This document shows, in pieces, positions 40,042 through 48,341 of a stretch of DNA of 51,371 bases. The stretch's first letter is position 1; the number at the start of each line of letters is the position of its first letter. The position numbers and the translations under genes are program-made. The notes under the pieces were generated by a model. The model did not search any database. It was not told the DNA's origin and saw only the letters and a list, made by a program, of their open reading frames with translations. This stretch comes from Eshraghiella sp964414835 (lineage in GTDB: Bacteria > Bacillota > Clostridia > Lachnospirales > Lachnospiraceae). Location: positions 1 to 51,371 of the forward strand of contig CAYPWY010000012.1 of NCBI GenBank assembly GCA_964414835.1. Reading direction: 5' to 3'.

Positions 40042-41760
40042 ATGTCATATCAGGATACTTACAAAGATTGGTGTGTCAATCCGTATTTTTCGGAGGAGAC
40101 AAGAGCAGAGTTAAAGTCAATTGAAGGTAACGATAAGGAAATCGAAGACAGATTTTTCAAGGATTTGGAATTTGGAACAGGCGGACTTCGAGGCGTTATC
40201 GGCAATGGTACTAACCGCATGAATGTATATACTGTAAGAAAGGCTACACAGGGGCTTGCTAACTTTATTATCAAAGAAGGCGGACAGTCAAAGGGTGTTG
40301 CTATCGCATATGATTCCAGAAGAATGTCACCTGAGTTTGCTGATGAGGCGGCACTTTGCCTTAATGCCAACGGCATAAAGGCTTATGTATTCCCGTCACT
40401 GAGACCGACGCCTGAACTGTCATTTGCAGTAAGGGATTTGGGATGTATAGCAGGTATAGTTGTGACTGCCAGCCATAACCCTCCTGAATACAATGGATAT
40501 AAGGTATATTGGGAAGATGGAGCACAGGTTACATCTCCTAAGGATGTTAAGATTATTGACGAGGTTAAGTCGATTACAGATTATAATGTGGTTAAGACTA
40601 TGGATAAGGCAGAGGCTGTCAGTGCAGGGCTTTACAATGTAATCGGTGAGGACCTTGATGACAGATACATCGCAGCTCTTAAGAAACAGGTAATTAATCC
40701 TGATGTTATTAAGGAAATGGGCGATGACCTTGTGGCAGTGTACACACCGCTTCACGGAACAGGCAATATTCCTGCCAGAAGAGTTCTTAAAGAAGTGGGC
40801 TTCAACAATATAATCGTTGTTCCTGAGCAGGAAAAGCCGGACGGAGAGTTTCCTACGGTGGGGTACCCTAACCCGGAAGACCCTAAGGCATTTGCACTTG
40901 CGCTGGCACTTGGCAAAGAAAAAAATGCGGATTTGATTCTTGCAACAGACCCGGATGCAGACAGGCTTGGAGTCTATGCCAGAGATTCCAAGACCGGCGA
41001 GTATATGTCTTTTACAGGAAATATGTCCGGTATGCTCATTGCAGAGTATATTTTGTCACAGAAGAAGGAAAAGGGACTTATTCCTTCCAACGGAGCTCTT
41101 ATTAAAACCATCGTGTCAACCAATCTTGCAGATGTAATTGCCGAAGAATACAATCTCAAGCTTATTGAGGTGCTTACAGGCTTTAAGTATATCGGAGAGC
41201 AGATTAAGTGGTTTGAGGAAAACAACACATATGAATATATGTTTGGCTTTGAGGAAAGCTATGGCTGTCTTGTAGGAACCCATGCAAGAGATAAGGATGC
41301 TATAGTTGCAGTTCTCATGCTTTGTGAGGCAGCGGCATATTATAAGAAGCAGGGACTTACATTGTGGGATCAGATGCTTAAGATATATGAGAAGTACGGA
41401 TATTTCAAGGAGACATTGGTGTCTCTTGAGAGAAAGGGCGTAGAAGGAATTGCTGAGATTAAGGCTATGCTTGAAAAGCTCAGAAGCAATCCGCCTAAAG
41501 AGATTGGAGGCTACAAGGTTCTTTCCTTTAGGGATTATGACAATAATGTTGTCAAGTATGCTGACGGTACTACGGGAGAGACAGGACTTCCTAAATCAAA
41601 TGTACTTTATTTTGAACTGGAGGACAATGCATGGTGCTGTGCAAGACCTTCAGGAACGGAGCCAAAGGTTAAATTTTACATGGGTGTCAAGGGCAGCAGC
41701 TTTGATGATGCCAATGAGAAGCTTAACAAGCTTAAGGACGATATGATGGCACTTGTATAA
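40042..41760 (+). CDS. pgcA: Phosphoglucomutase/phosphomannomutase, long form
   Basis: A 572-residue alpha-D-phosphohexomutase. FGTGGLRGVIGNGTNRMNVY, catalytic Ser in VVTASHNPPEYNGYKVYW, metal loop TDPDADRLG, GFEESYG and RPSGTEPKVKFYMGVKG are all present. Length and motifs match PgcA/PGM2-like enzymes, which interconvert glucose-6-P and glucose-1-P. Its product feeds RfbA and other nucleotide-sugar routes, so its place just after the polysaccharide locus makes sense. GAAAGGG precedes the ATG. A strong terminator follows. Confidence 0.94.
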   Translation: MSYQDTYKDWCVNPYFSEETRAELKSIEGNDKEIEDRFFKDLEFGTGGLRGVIGNGTNRMNVYTVRKATQGLANFIIKEGGQSKGVAIAYDSRRMSPEFADEAALCLNANGIKAYVFPSLRPTPELSFAVRDLGCIAGIVVTASHNPPEYNGYKVYWEDGAQVTSPKDVKIIDEVKSITDYNVVKTMDKAEAVSAGLYNVIGEDLDDRYIAALKKQVINPDVIKEMGDDLVAVYTPLHGTGNIPARRVLKEVGFNNIIVVPEQEKPDGEFPTVGYPNPEDPKAFALALALGKEKNADLILATDPDADRLGVYARDSKTGEYMSFTGNMSGMLIAEYILSQKKEKGLIPSNGALIKTIVSTNLADVIAEEYNLKLIEVLTGFKYIGEQIKWFEENNTYEYMFGFEESYGCLVGTHARDKDAIVAVLMLCEAAAYYKKQGLTLWDQMLKIYEKYGYFKETLVSLERKGVEGIAEIKAMLEKLRSNPPKEIGGYKVLSFRDYDNNVVKYADGTTGETGLPKSNVLYFELEDNAWCCARPSGTEPKVKFYMGVKGSSFDDANEKLNKLKDDMMALV

Positions 41761-41781
41761 AATAAAACAATAAAGAACGGG

Positions 41782-41827
41782 ACTGCCGCTTTAATGAAAA
41801 AGGGTCATGAAGCGGCAGTTTTGTTTT
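41782..41827 (+). terminator. Intrinsic terminator after pgcA
   Basis: actgccgctt (41782-41791) pairs with aagcggcagt (41810-41819) around an 18-base loop, followed by tttgttttt. Confidence 0.85.
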
Positions 41828-41870
41828 TAATCACGATTTTTCCTTATTTACTACACAGAAAATACACAAA

Positions 41871-41900
41871 TTGCGGTTATACTCTTTTACATGGTAATGA
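41871..41900 (+). promoter_or_regulatory. Possible promoter of the HtrA gene
   Basis: -35 TTGCGG (41871-41876), 18-bp spacer and an extended -10 TGgTAATGA ending at 41900. The match is modest. Confidence 0.35.
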
Positions 41901-41931
41901 TAAGTGATTAATATTTAAAGGAGATGACAAT

Positions 41932-43374
41932 ATGTATAATGATGAAATGAATAATGGAATGGGTTATTCAAACACCAAAAGTGAAAATGTATATTCACAT
42001 AGTGAAAATATCCACTCACAAGGTGAAGAATCATACTCACAAAGTGAAAATTTGTATTCACAGAATATATACAGCCAGAGTGGAAATGAATATGAACGCC
42101 CCCTTACAAAGAAAGCCATACGTGCAATGAAAAAGGTGGAGCGGGCAGAGCGTAAGGCGTCACAGCCAAAACGCAAGAACTGGTTTGCGAGAGGACTGGC
42201 AATGGTTGTATGTGCAGTGCTTCTTGGCGGAATTGCAGGTGTCGCATGTTACGGGGTCAGCTATGCCGGGTATACCATTTTCCCTTTAAATACCGGAGAC
42301 AGTGCTGACTCAAAGGCAGATAACACCACTGCTGCAGCGCAGCTGGGCAATGTTGTTGTCAATAAGGACATAAGCGCAACTGTATATGATGTATCTGAGA
42401 TTGTAGATTTGGTAATATCCTCTGTTGTGGCAATCAACGGCAATTATACACAGGAGGTAGACTATGGATGGCTTGGAAGCCAGACATACCAGTCAACAGT
42501 AAGCGGTTCGGGAATTATAATAGGAAGCAATGATGAAGAGCTTTTGATTGTAACTAACGCACACGTAATAGACGGTGTTGATAATCTGGCAGTTACATTC
42601 TATGACGGAAGTCAGGTTTCCGTAGAAGTAAAAAATAAAAAAAGCAGCTACGACCTTGCCGTAATATCCGCTAAGCTTTCAGATATTCCGGATGACGCTA
42701 TTTACACAATTGCAACGTTGGGTGATTCATCGGAAATCAAAGTCGGTGAGGCTGCGATAGCTGTAGGAAACTCCATGGGTTACGGAATTTCGGTTACAAC
42801 AGGCTGTATAAGCGCCCTTAACAAGACGGTAACTGTTGATGATACGGAATATAATAATCTCATTCAGACAGATGCGGCAATCAACCCGGGCAACAGCGGC
42901 GGAGCACTTTTTAACGCCCAAGGTGAGGTTATAGGAATCAACTCCGTTAAGATGAGTACAACAGGTGTAGAGGGAATGGGTTATGCGATATCTATTTCTT
43001 CCGTAAAAGATATAATTGATGATTTGTCAATCAATGATTCAAGGCAGGTTGTCAGTGAGGAAGAAAAAGGTTATCTGGGAATTACAGGTGTGAGCATTAC
43101 TGAGCAGATTTCAAAGACATACGGGTATCCTGTAGGCATTGCAATTCGTTCCGTATCGGAAGGCGGGGCAGCAGCTGAGGCAGGGCTTATTAAAAATGAC
43201 ATTATATACAGAGTTGATGGCGAAGATGTCGAAACCATTGACGAACTTGTTGAATTGTTGAATTATTATAGGGCAGGTGAAAGCGTTGTGGTAGAATATT
43301 ACCATATGAATTCTCAAGGCGATTATGAGAAGACTTCTGTAACGGTAACGCTTACCACCAATCCTGAGAAGTAA
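41932..43374 (+). CDS. HtrA/DegP-type membrane serine protease
   Basis: A 480-residue protein. Residues 17-52 are an unusual Ser/Tyr/Gln/Asn/Glu-rich repeat (NVYSHSENIHSQ style), followed by a basic segment and one transmembrane helix (about 88-112). The protease domain lies outside the membrane with triad His211 (IVTNAHVIDG), Asp241 (SSYDLAVISA) and Ser322 (INPGNSGGALF). One PDZ domain (about 380-470) follows. This is the Gram-positive HtrA layout for surface protein quality control. GGAGATG is placed before the ATG. It is bounded by terminators on both sides. Confidence 0.93.
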   Translation: MYNDEMNNGMGYSNTKSENVYSHSENIHSQGEESYSQSENLYSQNIYSQSGNEYERPLTKKAIRAMKKVERAERKASQPKRKNWFARGLAMVVCAVLLGGIAGVACYGVSYAGYTIFPLNTGDSADSKADNTTAAAQLGNVVVNKDISATVYDVSEIVDLVISSVVAINGNYTQEVDYGWLGSQTYQSTVSGSGIIIGSNDEELLIVTNAHVIDGVDNLAVTFYDGSQVSVEVKNKKSSYDLAVISAKLSDIPDDAIYTIATLGDSSEIKVGEAAIAVGNSMGYGISVTTGCISALNKTVTVDDTEYNNLIQTDAAINPGNSGGALFNAQGEVIGINSVKMSTTGVEGMGYAISISSVKDIIDDLSINDSRQVVSEEEKGYLGITGVSITEQISKTYGYPVGIAIRSVSEGGAAAEAGLIKNDIIYRVDGEDVETIDELVELLNYYRAGESVVVEYYHMNSQGDYEKTSVTVTLTTNPEK

Positions 43375-43402
43375 TATATTATTATAATTTAATAGATCAC
43401 AG

Positions 43403-43446
43403 AAAGCTTGTGAAGCTGAGAACATAAGTCTCGCCACAAGCTTTTT
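43403..43446 (+). terminator. Intrinsic terminator after htrA-like gene
   Basis: aaagcttgtg (43403-43412) pairs with cacaagcttt (43435-43444), with tttt reading through the end of the stem. Confidence 0.75.
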
Positions 43447-43468
43447 GCGTATCATGCAATTACTTACA

Positions 43469-43497
43469 TTGAATTATAAATAAAAATATGATAAAAT
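43469..43497 (+). promoter_or_regulatory. Promoter of the ClpX-like gene
   Basis: -35 TTGAAT (43469-43474), 17-bp spacer, -10 TAAAAT (43492-43497). The GC-rich insert begins directly after the -10, so the transcript would carry it as leader RNA. Confidence 0.65.
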
Positions 43498-43611
43498 GAG
43501 CGCAAGCGAGCGGGAGCAGGCGACAGCCTATTCATCGTGAGCGGCGAATGAGGATCACGATATGCTGCAAAGCAGCAATAAGAATCGAAGATTTGAATTG
43601 TGATAAAATGA
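43489..43611 (+). repeat. GC-rich insert bounded by an 11-bp direct repeat
   Basis: tgataaaatga occurs at 43489-43499 and 43601-43611. The text between is unlike its AT-rich surroundings (gcgcaagcgagcgggagcag at its start). It holds an atcgtga/tcacgat stem and a gctgc-aaa-gcagc hairpin. It looks like a small interspersed element or a duplication, since a second TTGAAT lies before the second copy. Confidence 0.5.
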
Positions 43612-43637
43612 AGGCGATTACATTTGGAGGGATAATG

Positions 43638-45044
43638 ATGGACGATATTATTGATAACAATAATGATAACCTGAATATTGATGATACAGAAAAAGACTAT
43701 GACGAGTATGAGAAAATATGCTATCTTTGTCACAGACCGGAGAGCAAAGCAGGCAAGATGATTGAGATGCCGCAGAATATATGTATTTGTGCAGATTGTA
43801 TGCAGAAGACATTTGACACTATGAATGGTCCGGGCGGATATGACGATTTAATGAAGCTTACGGGAATGCCGGGAATACATTTCATGAATCTTTCGGATAT
43901 GGGGGATATTCCCCAGCGTCAGAAGCTCAAGAAAAAGAAAAAAGGCGAGAACAAGCTTCCGCCAATTGATTTGAAGACCATTCCGGCACCGCATCAGATT
44001 AAGGCGATGCTTGATGAGTATGTTATAGGGCAGGAGTATGCCAAAAAGGTTATATCCGTGGCAGTGTATAATCATTATAAGAGAGTTGCCACTGATACTA
44101 TGGATTCAATTGAAATCCAGAAATCCAACATGCTTATGATTGGACCGACAGGCTCCGGCAAAACATATCTTGTACAGACGCTTGCCAGACTTCTTGACGT
44201 GCCGCTTGCCATAACGGATGCCACATCACTTACTGAGGCAGGCTACATAGGTGACGATATTGAAAGCGTTGTATCCAAGCTTCTGGCTGCTGCGGATAAT
44301 GATGTGGAGAAGGCGGAGAGAGGAATTATTTTCATTGATGAGATAGATAAGATTGCCAAGAAAAAAGAAACAAGAAACCGTGATGTCAGCGGAGAATCCG
44401 TACAGCAGGGGCTTTTAAGAATATTGGAGGGCAGCGAGGTAGAGGTTCCAGTTGGAGCCAACTCCAAGAATGCAATGGTGCCTCTGACGACAGTGAACAC
44501 CAGAAATATCCTTTTTATCTGCGGCGGAGCATTTCCTGACCTTGATAATATTATCAAAGAAAGGCTTAATAAGCAGTCTTCAATAGGTTTTAAGGCAGAC
44601 CTTAAGGACAAATACGACAATGACCCTGATTTGCTTGAAAAAGTTACTATTGAGGATTTGCGGGAGTTTGGAATGATTCCGGAATTTCTCGGCAGACTGC
44701 CGGTGGTGTTTGCATTGAAAAAGCTTACAGAGGAAATGCTTGTGAGAATTTTGAAGGAGCCCAAAAACGCCATTCTCAAACAATACAGGAAGCTTCTTGA
44801 GCTTGATGAGGTGGATTTGCAGTTTGAAGAGGGCGCATATGAGGCTATTGCCAGAAAAGCCCTTGAGAAAAATACGGGAGCAAGAGCACTTCGCTCAATT
44901 ATAGAAGAATTTATGCTTGATATAATGTATGAGACACCTAAGGATAAAAATATAGGTCGTGTAACAATCACCGAGGACTATGTGGAGAAAAAGGGCGGTC
45001 CGATGATTGAGCCGCGAGGTGTTGCAATGATTGAAGGTCAGTAA
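43638..45044 (+). CDS. ClpX-like AAA+ unfoldase (divergent)
   Basis: A 468-residue ClpX relative. An acidic 25-residue leader precedes a zinc-binding domain with Cys28, Cys31, Cys51 and Cys54. A basic linker (KLKKKKKGENK) leads to the AAA+ core: AMLDEYVIGQEYAKKVISVA, Walker A GPTGSGKT (169-176), EAGYIGDDIESVVSKLL, Walker B IIFIDEIDKI, and the IGF loop in SSIGFKADLKDK that normally docks on ClpP. ATG 43638 is preferred, 7 bases after TGGAGG. No clpP lies beside it. The acidic leader and longer linker set it apart from housekeeping ClpX, so it may be a second copy. Confidence 0.85.
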   Translation: MDDIIDNNNDNLNIDDTEKDYDEYEKICYLCHRPESKAGKMIEMPQNICICADCMQKTFDTMNGPGGYDDLMKLTGMPGIHFMNLSDMGDIPQRQKLKKKKKGENKLPPIDLKTIPAPHQIKAMLDEYVIGQEYAKKVISVAVYNHYKRVATDTMDSIEIQKSNMLMIGPTGSGKTYLVQTLARLLDVPLAITDATSLTEAGYIGDDIESVVSKLLAAADNDVEKAERGIIFIDEIDKIAKKKETRNRDVSGESVQQGLLRILEGSEVEVPVGANSKNAMVPLTTVNTRNILFICGGAFPDLDNIIKERLNKQSSIGFKADLKDKYDNDPDLLEKVTIEDLREFGMIPEFLGRLPVVFALKKLTEEMLVRILKEPKNAILKQYRKLLELDEVDLQFEEGAYEAIARKALEKNTGARALRSIIEEFMLDIMYETPKDKNIGRVTITEDYVEKKGGPMIEPRGVAMIEGQ

Positions 45045-45082
45045 TCATTTTTGCCCCATGGAAGTCATATACTAAAATAAAA

Positions 45083-46741
45083 ATGGCTTTATGTAAAGAT
45101 TTTTTTGCATCAGAGGAATATTCGGAATATATACTGAGAGAAGGGTATTTTGTCAGAAAATCACTTGAACCGTTTGAAGATTTGTGTATGACCACCATTA
45201 ATGACAAGTGGGCTGTTGTGTCAATTGACATAAGAGCAGTATCTAATCTGACCTATGAGTATCTTCAATATTCAATTTTACCTAAACTGTACGGACTTTC
45301 CGACATGGCAGCGGTTAATTCCACGGGAATTACTGCTGTAAGGGAACAGCCTACGCTTGGTTTTTACGGTCAGAACACATATATTGCCATAATTGATACA
45401 GGTATCAACTGGAGACATGAGGCTTTTGTCAATGAGGACGGAACAAGCAAAATAAGAATTCTTTGGGACCAGGCAAGTGACACTGTATATGATAACGCAG
45501 ACATCAATGAGGCACTTAAAGGAGAGATTGAGGGAGTTCCCGGTGACGAGATAGGCCACGGTACATTTATGGCAGGAATTGCTGCCGGAAAAATAAACCG
45601 CTCACAGGGATTTTCCGGAGTTGCTCCACTTGCAGGGCTGCTGATAGTTAAGCTTAAGCCTGCCAAAAAATTCCTCAGAGAGATTTTTTTTGTGAAAGAC
45701 AATGTACCGGCATATTCTGAGGTTGACATAATGCGTGCGGTGGCTTTTATATCCGATTATGCCGAAAAAAACGGTATCACTGTATCATATGCCCTTGGAA
45801 TAGGAACCTCTTTAGGTTCCCATGGCGGAACTTCACCGTTGGCAGACTATTTAAGCGATGAAGCAGAGGTTCCGGGGCGATGCGTGACTATAGCCACAGG
45901 CAACGAAGGTAATGAAAGACTGCATTTTTCCGGTCATGTGACTAATGATACCCCTCAAAGGGTGGAAATACGTGTAGGAGAAAATGAAAGCGGTTTTACC
46001 TGTGAGCTGTGGTCTTTTGCTCCAGAGGTATATACTGTGGAAATAATATCTCCAAGCGGACAGATAATAAGCAGGCTGCCAAGCAGAACCGGAAGAAGCA
46101 GTGTTTTGAGTTTTCTTTTTGAAAATACAATCGTAGACGTGTACTATCAGCTTTATGAACGATATTCGGGGCAAAATATGGTGGCAATGAGGTTTGAAAA
46201 ACCGGCAGCGGGAATTTGGACACTCAATGTGTATGGAAGGGACCTGACAAGTGGGAACTATGACATATGGATTATGAACAGGGAGTTTTTGGACTCTGAC
46301 ACGTATTTTATAACCTCTGACCCATATGTTACGTTGACCAATCCGTCCAATGTATTGGGATGCATTGCTGTTTCGGCATACGACCACAGGGATAATTCCA
46401 TTTTTTTGAGAAACGGCAGGGGATACAATTCTTATGGATTCATAAAGCCTGATTTTGCTGCTCCGGGTGTTGACATACTTGGGCCGGATGCAACAACCGT
46501 CAACGGATATGTCAGGCGCAGCGGCAGCAGTGTGGCAGCTGCTTATTATGCGGGAGTGGCGGCGCTTTTACAGGAATACGGCATGGCTCGCGGAAATGTA
46601 GAATATTTTAGGACCTCTGAAATAAAAAATATAACCATTGCAGGTTGTGTGCGCAGTCAAGGGGGAGTATACCCTAACCGGCAATGGGGATATGGCGCGG
46701 TCAATCTGTATAATTCTTTGGAAAATCTAAGAAGGGAATAG
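45083..46741 (+). CDS. S8 subtilisin-like protease (Csp-type)
   Basis: A 552-residue subtilase. The triad is Asp105 (IAIIDTGINW), His159 (EIGHGTFMAG) and Ser483 (SGSSVAAAYYAG), with oxyanion Asn274 (ATGNEGN). About 130 residues (285-415) between the oxyanion and Ser segments form a beta-rich insert like the jelly-roll of clostridial CspB proteases. An N-terminal 85-residue prodomain-like part precedes. There is no signal peptide. The triad is complete, so it should be active. The gene starts at ATG 45083 without a clear ribosome site and precedes the coat operon on the other strand, which fits a sporulation or germination role by context only. Confidence 0.87.
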   Translation: MALCKDFFASEEYSEYILREGYFVRKSLEPFEDLCMTTINDKWAVVSIDIRAVSNLTYEYLQYSILPKLYGLSDMAAVNSTGITAVREQPTLGFYGQNTYIAIIDTGINWRHEAFVNEDGTSKIRILWDQASDTVYDNADINEALKGEIEGVPGDEIGHGTFMAGIAAGKINRSQGFSGVAPLAGLLIVKLKPAKKFLREIFFVKDNVPAYSEVDIMRAVAFISDYAEKNGITVSYALGIGTSLGSHGGTSPLADYLSDEAEVPGRCVTIATGNEGNERLHFSGHVTNDTPQRVEIRVGENESGFTCELWSFAPEVYTVEIISPSGQIISRLPSRTGRSSVLSFLFENTIVDVYYQLYERYSGQNMVAMRFEKPAAGIWTLNVYGRDLTSGNYDIWIMNREFLDSDTYFITSDPYVTLTNPSNVLGCIAVSAYDHRDNSIFLRNGRGYNSYGFIKPDFAAPGVDILGPDATTVNGYVRRSGSSVAAAYYAGVAALLQEYGMARGNVEYFRTSEIKNITIAGCVRSQGGVYPNRQWGYGAVNLYNSLENLRRE

Positions 46742-46754
46742 CCAGACGATAATA

Positions 46755-46793
46755 ATGCCCCGGTCAGTCGTAAAGACGCCGGGGCATATTTTG
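46755..46793. terminator. Bidirectional terminator between the S8 and cotJC genes
   Basis: atgccccgg (46755-46763) pairs perfectly with ccggggcat (46779-46787), flanked by attttg on one side and tattatt (minus strand) on the other. It can serve both convergent transcripts. Confidence 0.8.
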
Positions 46794-46805
46794 AGAAGCA
46801 ATATA

Positions 46806-47402
46806 TTACCTGTCGAAGGCAGGGTTGAAAGCATAGATATTTTTGCAGTCCAAATTCTCCTGAGTTATATTAAGCGCTTCACCGAAACGCTGGAAGTGAA
46901 CAATCTCACGTTCTCTCAGGAAGCGCAGCGGAGCAATAATGTCCGGGTCATCGATAAGACGGAGAAGGTTATCGTAAACAACTCTGGCTTTCTGTTCTGC
47001 TGCCATATCTTCTGTCAAATCGCATATAGGATCACCCTTGACCTGAAATTCACAGGCATTGAAAGGAATACCTCCGGCAGCCTGAGGCCAGATGCCGACT
47101 GTATGGTCAACATAGTAAGGCGCAAAACTTGAGTTTTGGATTTGCTCAGGCGTCAGGTTGCGTGTAAGCTGGTGAACCATAGTTGCAATCATTTCCAAGT
47201 GCGCTAATTCTTCTGTTCCTATGTCTGTCAAAAGTCCTGCAACTTTATTGTCAGGCATGGAATAGCGTTGTGACAAATAACGGAAGCTGGCGGCAGCTTC
47301 ACCGTCAGGTCCGCCGTACTGGCTGATAATAATTTCTGCAGCCTTCGGGTCAGTTTTTTTAATGTTTATTGGAAACTGCAGCTTTTTTTCATAAATCCAC
47401 AT
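46806..47402 (-). CDS. cotJC: CotJC-type manganese-catalase-like coat protein
   Basis: A 198-residue protein starting MWIYEKKLQFPINIKKTDPK. It has ferritin-like helices with metal-ligand text: GGPDGEAAASFRYLSQRY, GTEELAHLEMI and FLREREIVHFQRFGEAL. This is the CotJC/manganese catalase family, found in spore coats. The start overlaps the cotJB stop by one base (TAATG). Confidence 0.93.
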   Translation of the reverse strand: MWIYEKKLQFPINIKKTDPKAAEIIISQYGGPDGEAAASFRYLSQRYSMPDNKVAGLLTDIGTEELAHLEMIATMVHQLTRNLTPEQIQNSSFAPYYVDHTVGIWPQAAGGIPFNACEFQVKGDPICDLTEDMAAEQKARVVYDNLLRLIDDPDIIAPLRFLREREIVHFQRFGEALNITQENLDCKNIYAFNPAFDR

Positions 47403-47677
47403 TATTCCATTCCTCCTTCCCAAGGCCAAGGGCTTTCAATCCAAGTCCAATAATTATCACTTGTCACCTGACGGGCGTTAATAGGGCCGTAGTTCTGCAC
47501 ATATTCGTTGGTAACCTCATCGTGTTTTGCACGCATTTGCTGATATTCCTGAAGTGCATTGCAGTCATCAGGATGAGTGTCCAGATAGAGGTTAAGGTCA
47601 TAGATGTAAAAATCATACTCCATTATTTTGCGCATAAGAGCACATCTGGAGCGTCTTGAATTTTCCATATTATTCAT
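47402..47677 (-). CDS. cotJB: CotJB spore-coat protein
   Basis: A 91-residue protein with the CotJB signature IMEYDFYIYDLNLYLDTHPD, ALQEYQQMRAKHDEVTNEYV, YGPINARQV and the terminal WIESPWPWEGG. It overlaps cotJA by four bases and cotJC by one, giving a tight cotJABC operon. The presence of the operon supports a spore-forming host. Confidence 0.94.
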   Translation of the reverse strand: MNNMENSRRSRCALMRKIMEYDFYIYDLNLYLDTHPDDCNALQEYQQMRAKHDEVTNEYVQNYGPINARQVTSDNYWTWIESPWPWEGGME

Positions 47678-48141
47678 CGCCTGCAGCCTCCTCTTCCTAA
47701 AAATGGTTTGTCAAGCTCCTTAAAAATAGTTCCCTGTACAAAAGCTGTATCTACATCATAAGTAGGGCTTTCGCTTTTTTGCCATACGACACCGGCCATT
47801 GCAAGAGGACCTGCAGCATTTCTGAAAATATCCTGACACCATTCGCCGGAATCTTTACAGCGTGACGACTGCACATTGCTGCCTATTGAGCACTGTGGCC
47901 GACATGAATCAGACGAATTCTGCTGAGAATGATTTTCACAAGAGCTTGTATTGTTCTGCCGACCTTGCGTACTATCGGACTCGGCTCTGTTTTGCTGGCA
48001 CTGAGACCTGTCGGATTCGGCTCTGTTTTGCTGGCACTGAGACCTGCCGGACTCAGCTCTGTTTTGCTGATATTGATTTCTGCCGGATTCGGTTCTCTGC
48101 TGCATATAGCCGCCCATAAACCTGTTATTGTAATAAGGCAT
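47674..48141 (-). CDS. cotJA: CotJA spore-coat protein with expanded repeat region
   Basis: A 155-residue protein. The C-terminal 45 residues (GPLAMAGVVWQKSESPTYDV, then FVQGTIFKELDKPFLG) are the CotJA domain, which in most species makes up nearly the whole 70-80 residue protein. The N-terminal half holds 12-residue repeats of the form QQNRAESGRSQC and a further Ser/Asn/Gln/Cys-rich stretch. With eight cysteines it may be cross-linked in the coat. AGGAAAC-type spacing precedes the ATG. First gene of cotJABC. Confidence 0.88.
   Translation of the reverse strand: MPYYNNRFMGGYMQQRTESGRNQYQQNRAESGRSQCQQNRAESDRSQCQQNRAESDSTQGRQNNTSSCENHSQQNSSDSCRPQCSIGSNVQSSRCKDSGEWCQDIFRNAAGPLAMAGVVWQKSESPTYDVDTAFVQGTIFKELDKPFLGRGGCRR
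47962..48102 (-). repeat. 36-bp tandem repeats inside cotJA
   Basis: Residues 25-60 are three units of 12 residues (QQNRAES[GD][RS][ST]Q[CG]). A diverged 11-residue unit (QQRTESGRNQY) precedes them. The DNA units are nearly identical, so copy number could vary by slippage. Confidence 0.8.
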
Positions 48142-48214
48142 AAATTGTTTCCTTTCAGCATATATTTGTTTTTATTATAGAATATGTGTGTTACTTTATT
48201 TTGTTCGTGGGAAA

Positions 48215-48232
48215 AACACAACATATTGTGTT
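48215..48232. promoter_or_regulatory. Palindrome between cotJA and the diguanylate cyclase
   Basis: aacacaacatattgtgtt is a 7-bp inverted repeat with a 4-base centre, in the divergent intergenic region, 39 bp upstream of the cyclase -35. An operator is likely. The binding protein is unknown. Confidence 0.45.
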
Positions 48233-48270
48233 GTACTTGCAAAAATATGTCGAAAATCAACAAATTCTGG

Positions 48271-48299
48271 TTGATTTATCTATGTATAGGGTATATAAT
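48271..48299 (+). promoter_or_regulatory. Sigma-A promoter of the diguanylate cyclase gene
   Basis: -35 TTGATT (48271-48276), exact 17-bp spacer, -10 TATAAT (48294-48299), about 42 bp before the ATG. Confidence 0.8.
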
Positions 48300-48341
48300 A
48301 TATAATGTATATTTATGAAACTCTATTAATGGGGGCTTTTG

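Noticed and set aside
41956..42066. Repeat-rich DNA at the start of the HtrA gene, considered as a CRISPR-like or regulatory repeat
   Set aside because: The repeats are in frame, encode Ser/Tyr/Gln/Asn-rich text and vary in length, so they are coding low-complexity sequence.
43508..43580. Possible riboswitch or structured RNA in the GC-rich leader
   Set aside because: The stems are short and match no riboswitch core I know. The direct repeats make an inserted repeat the simpler explanation.
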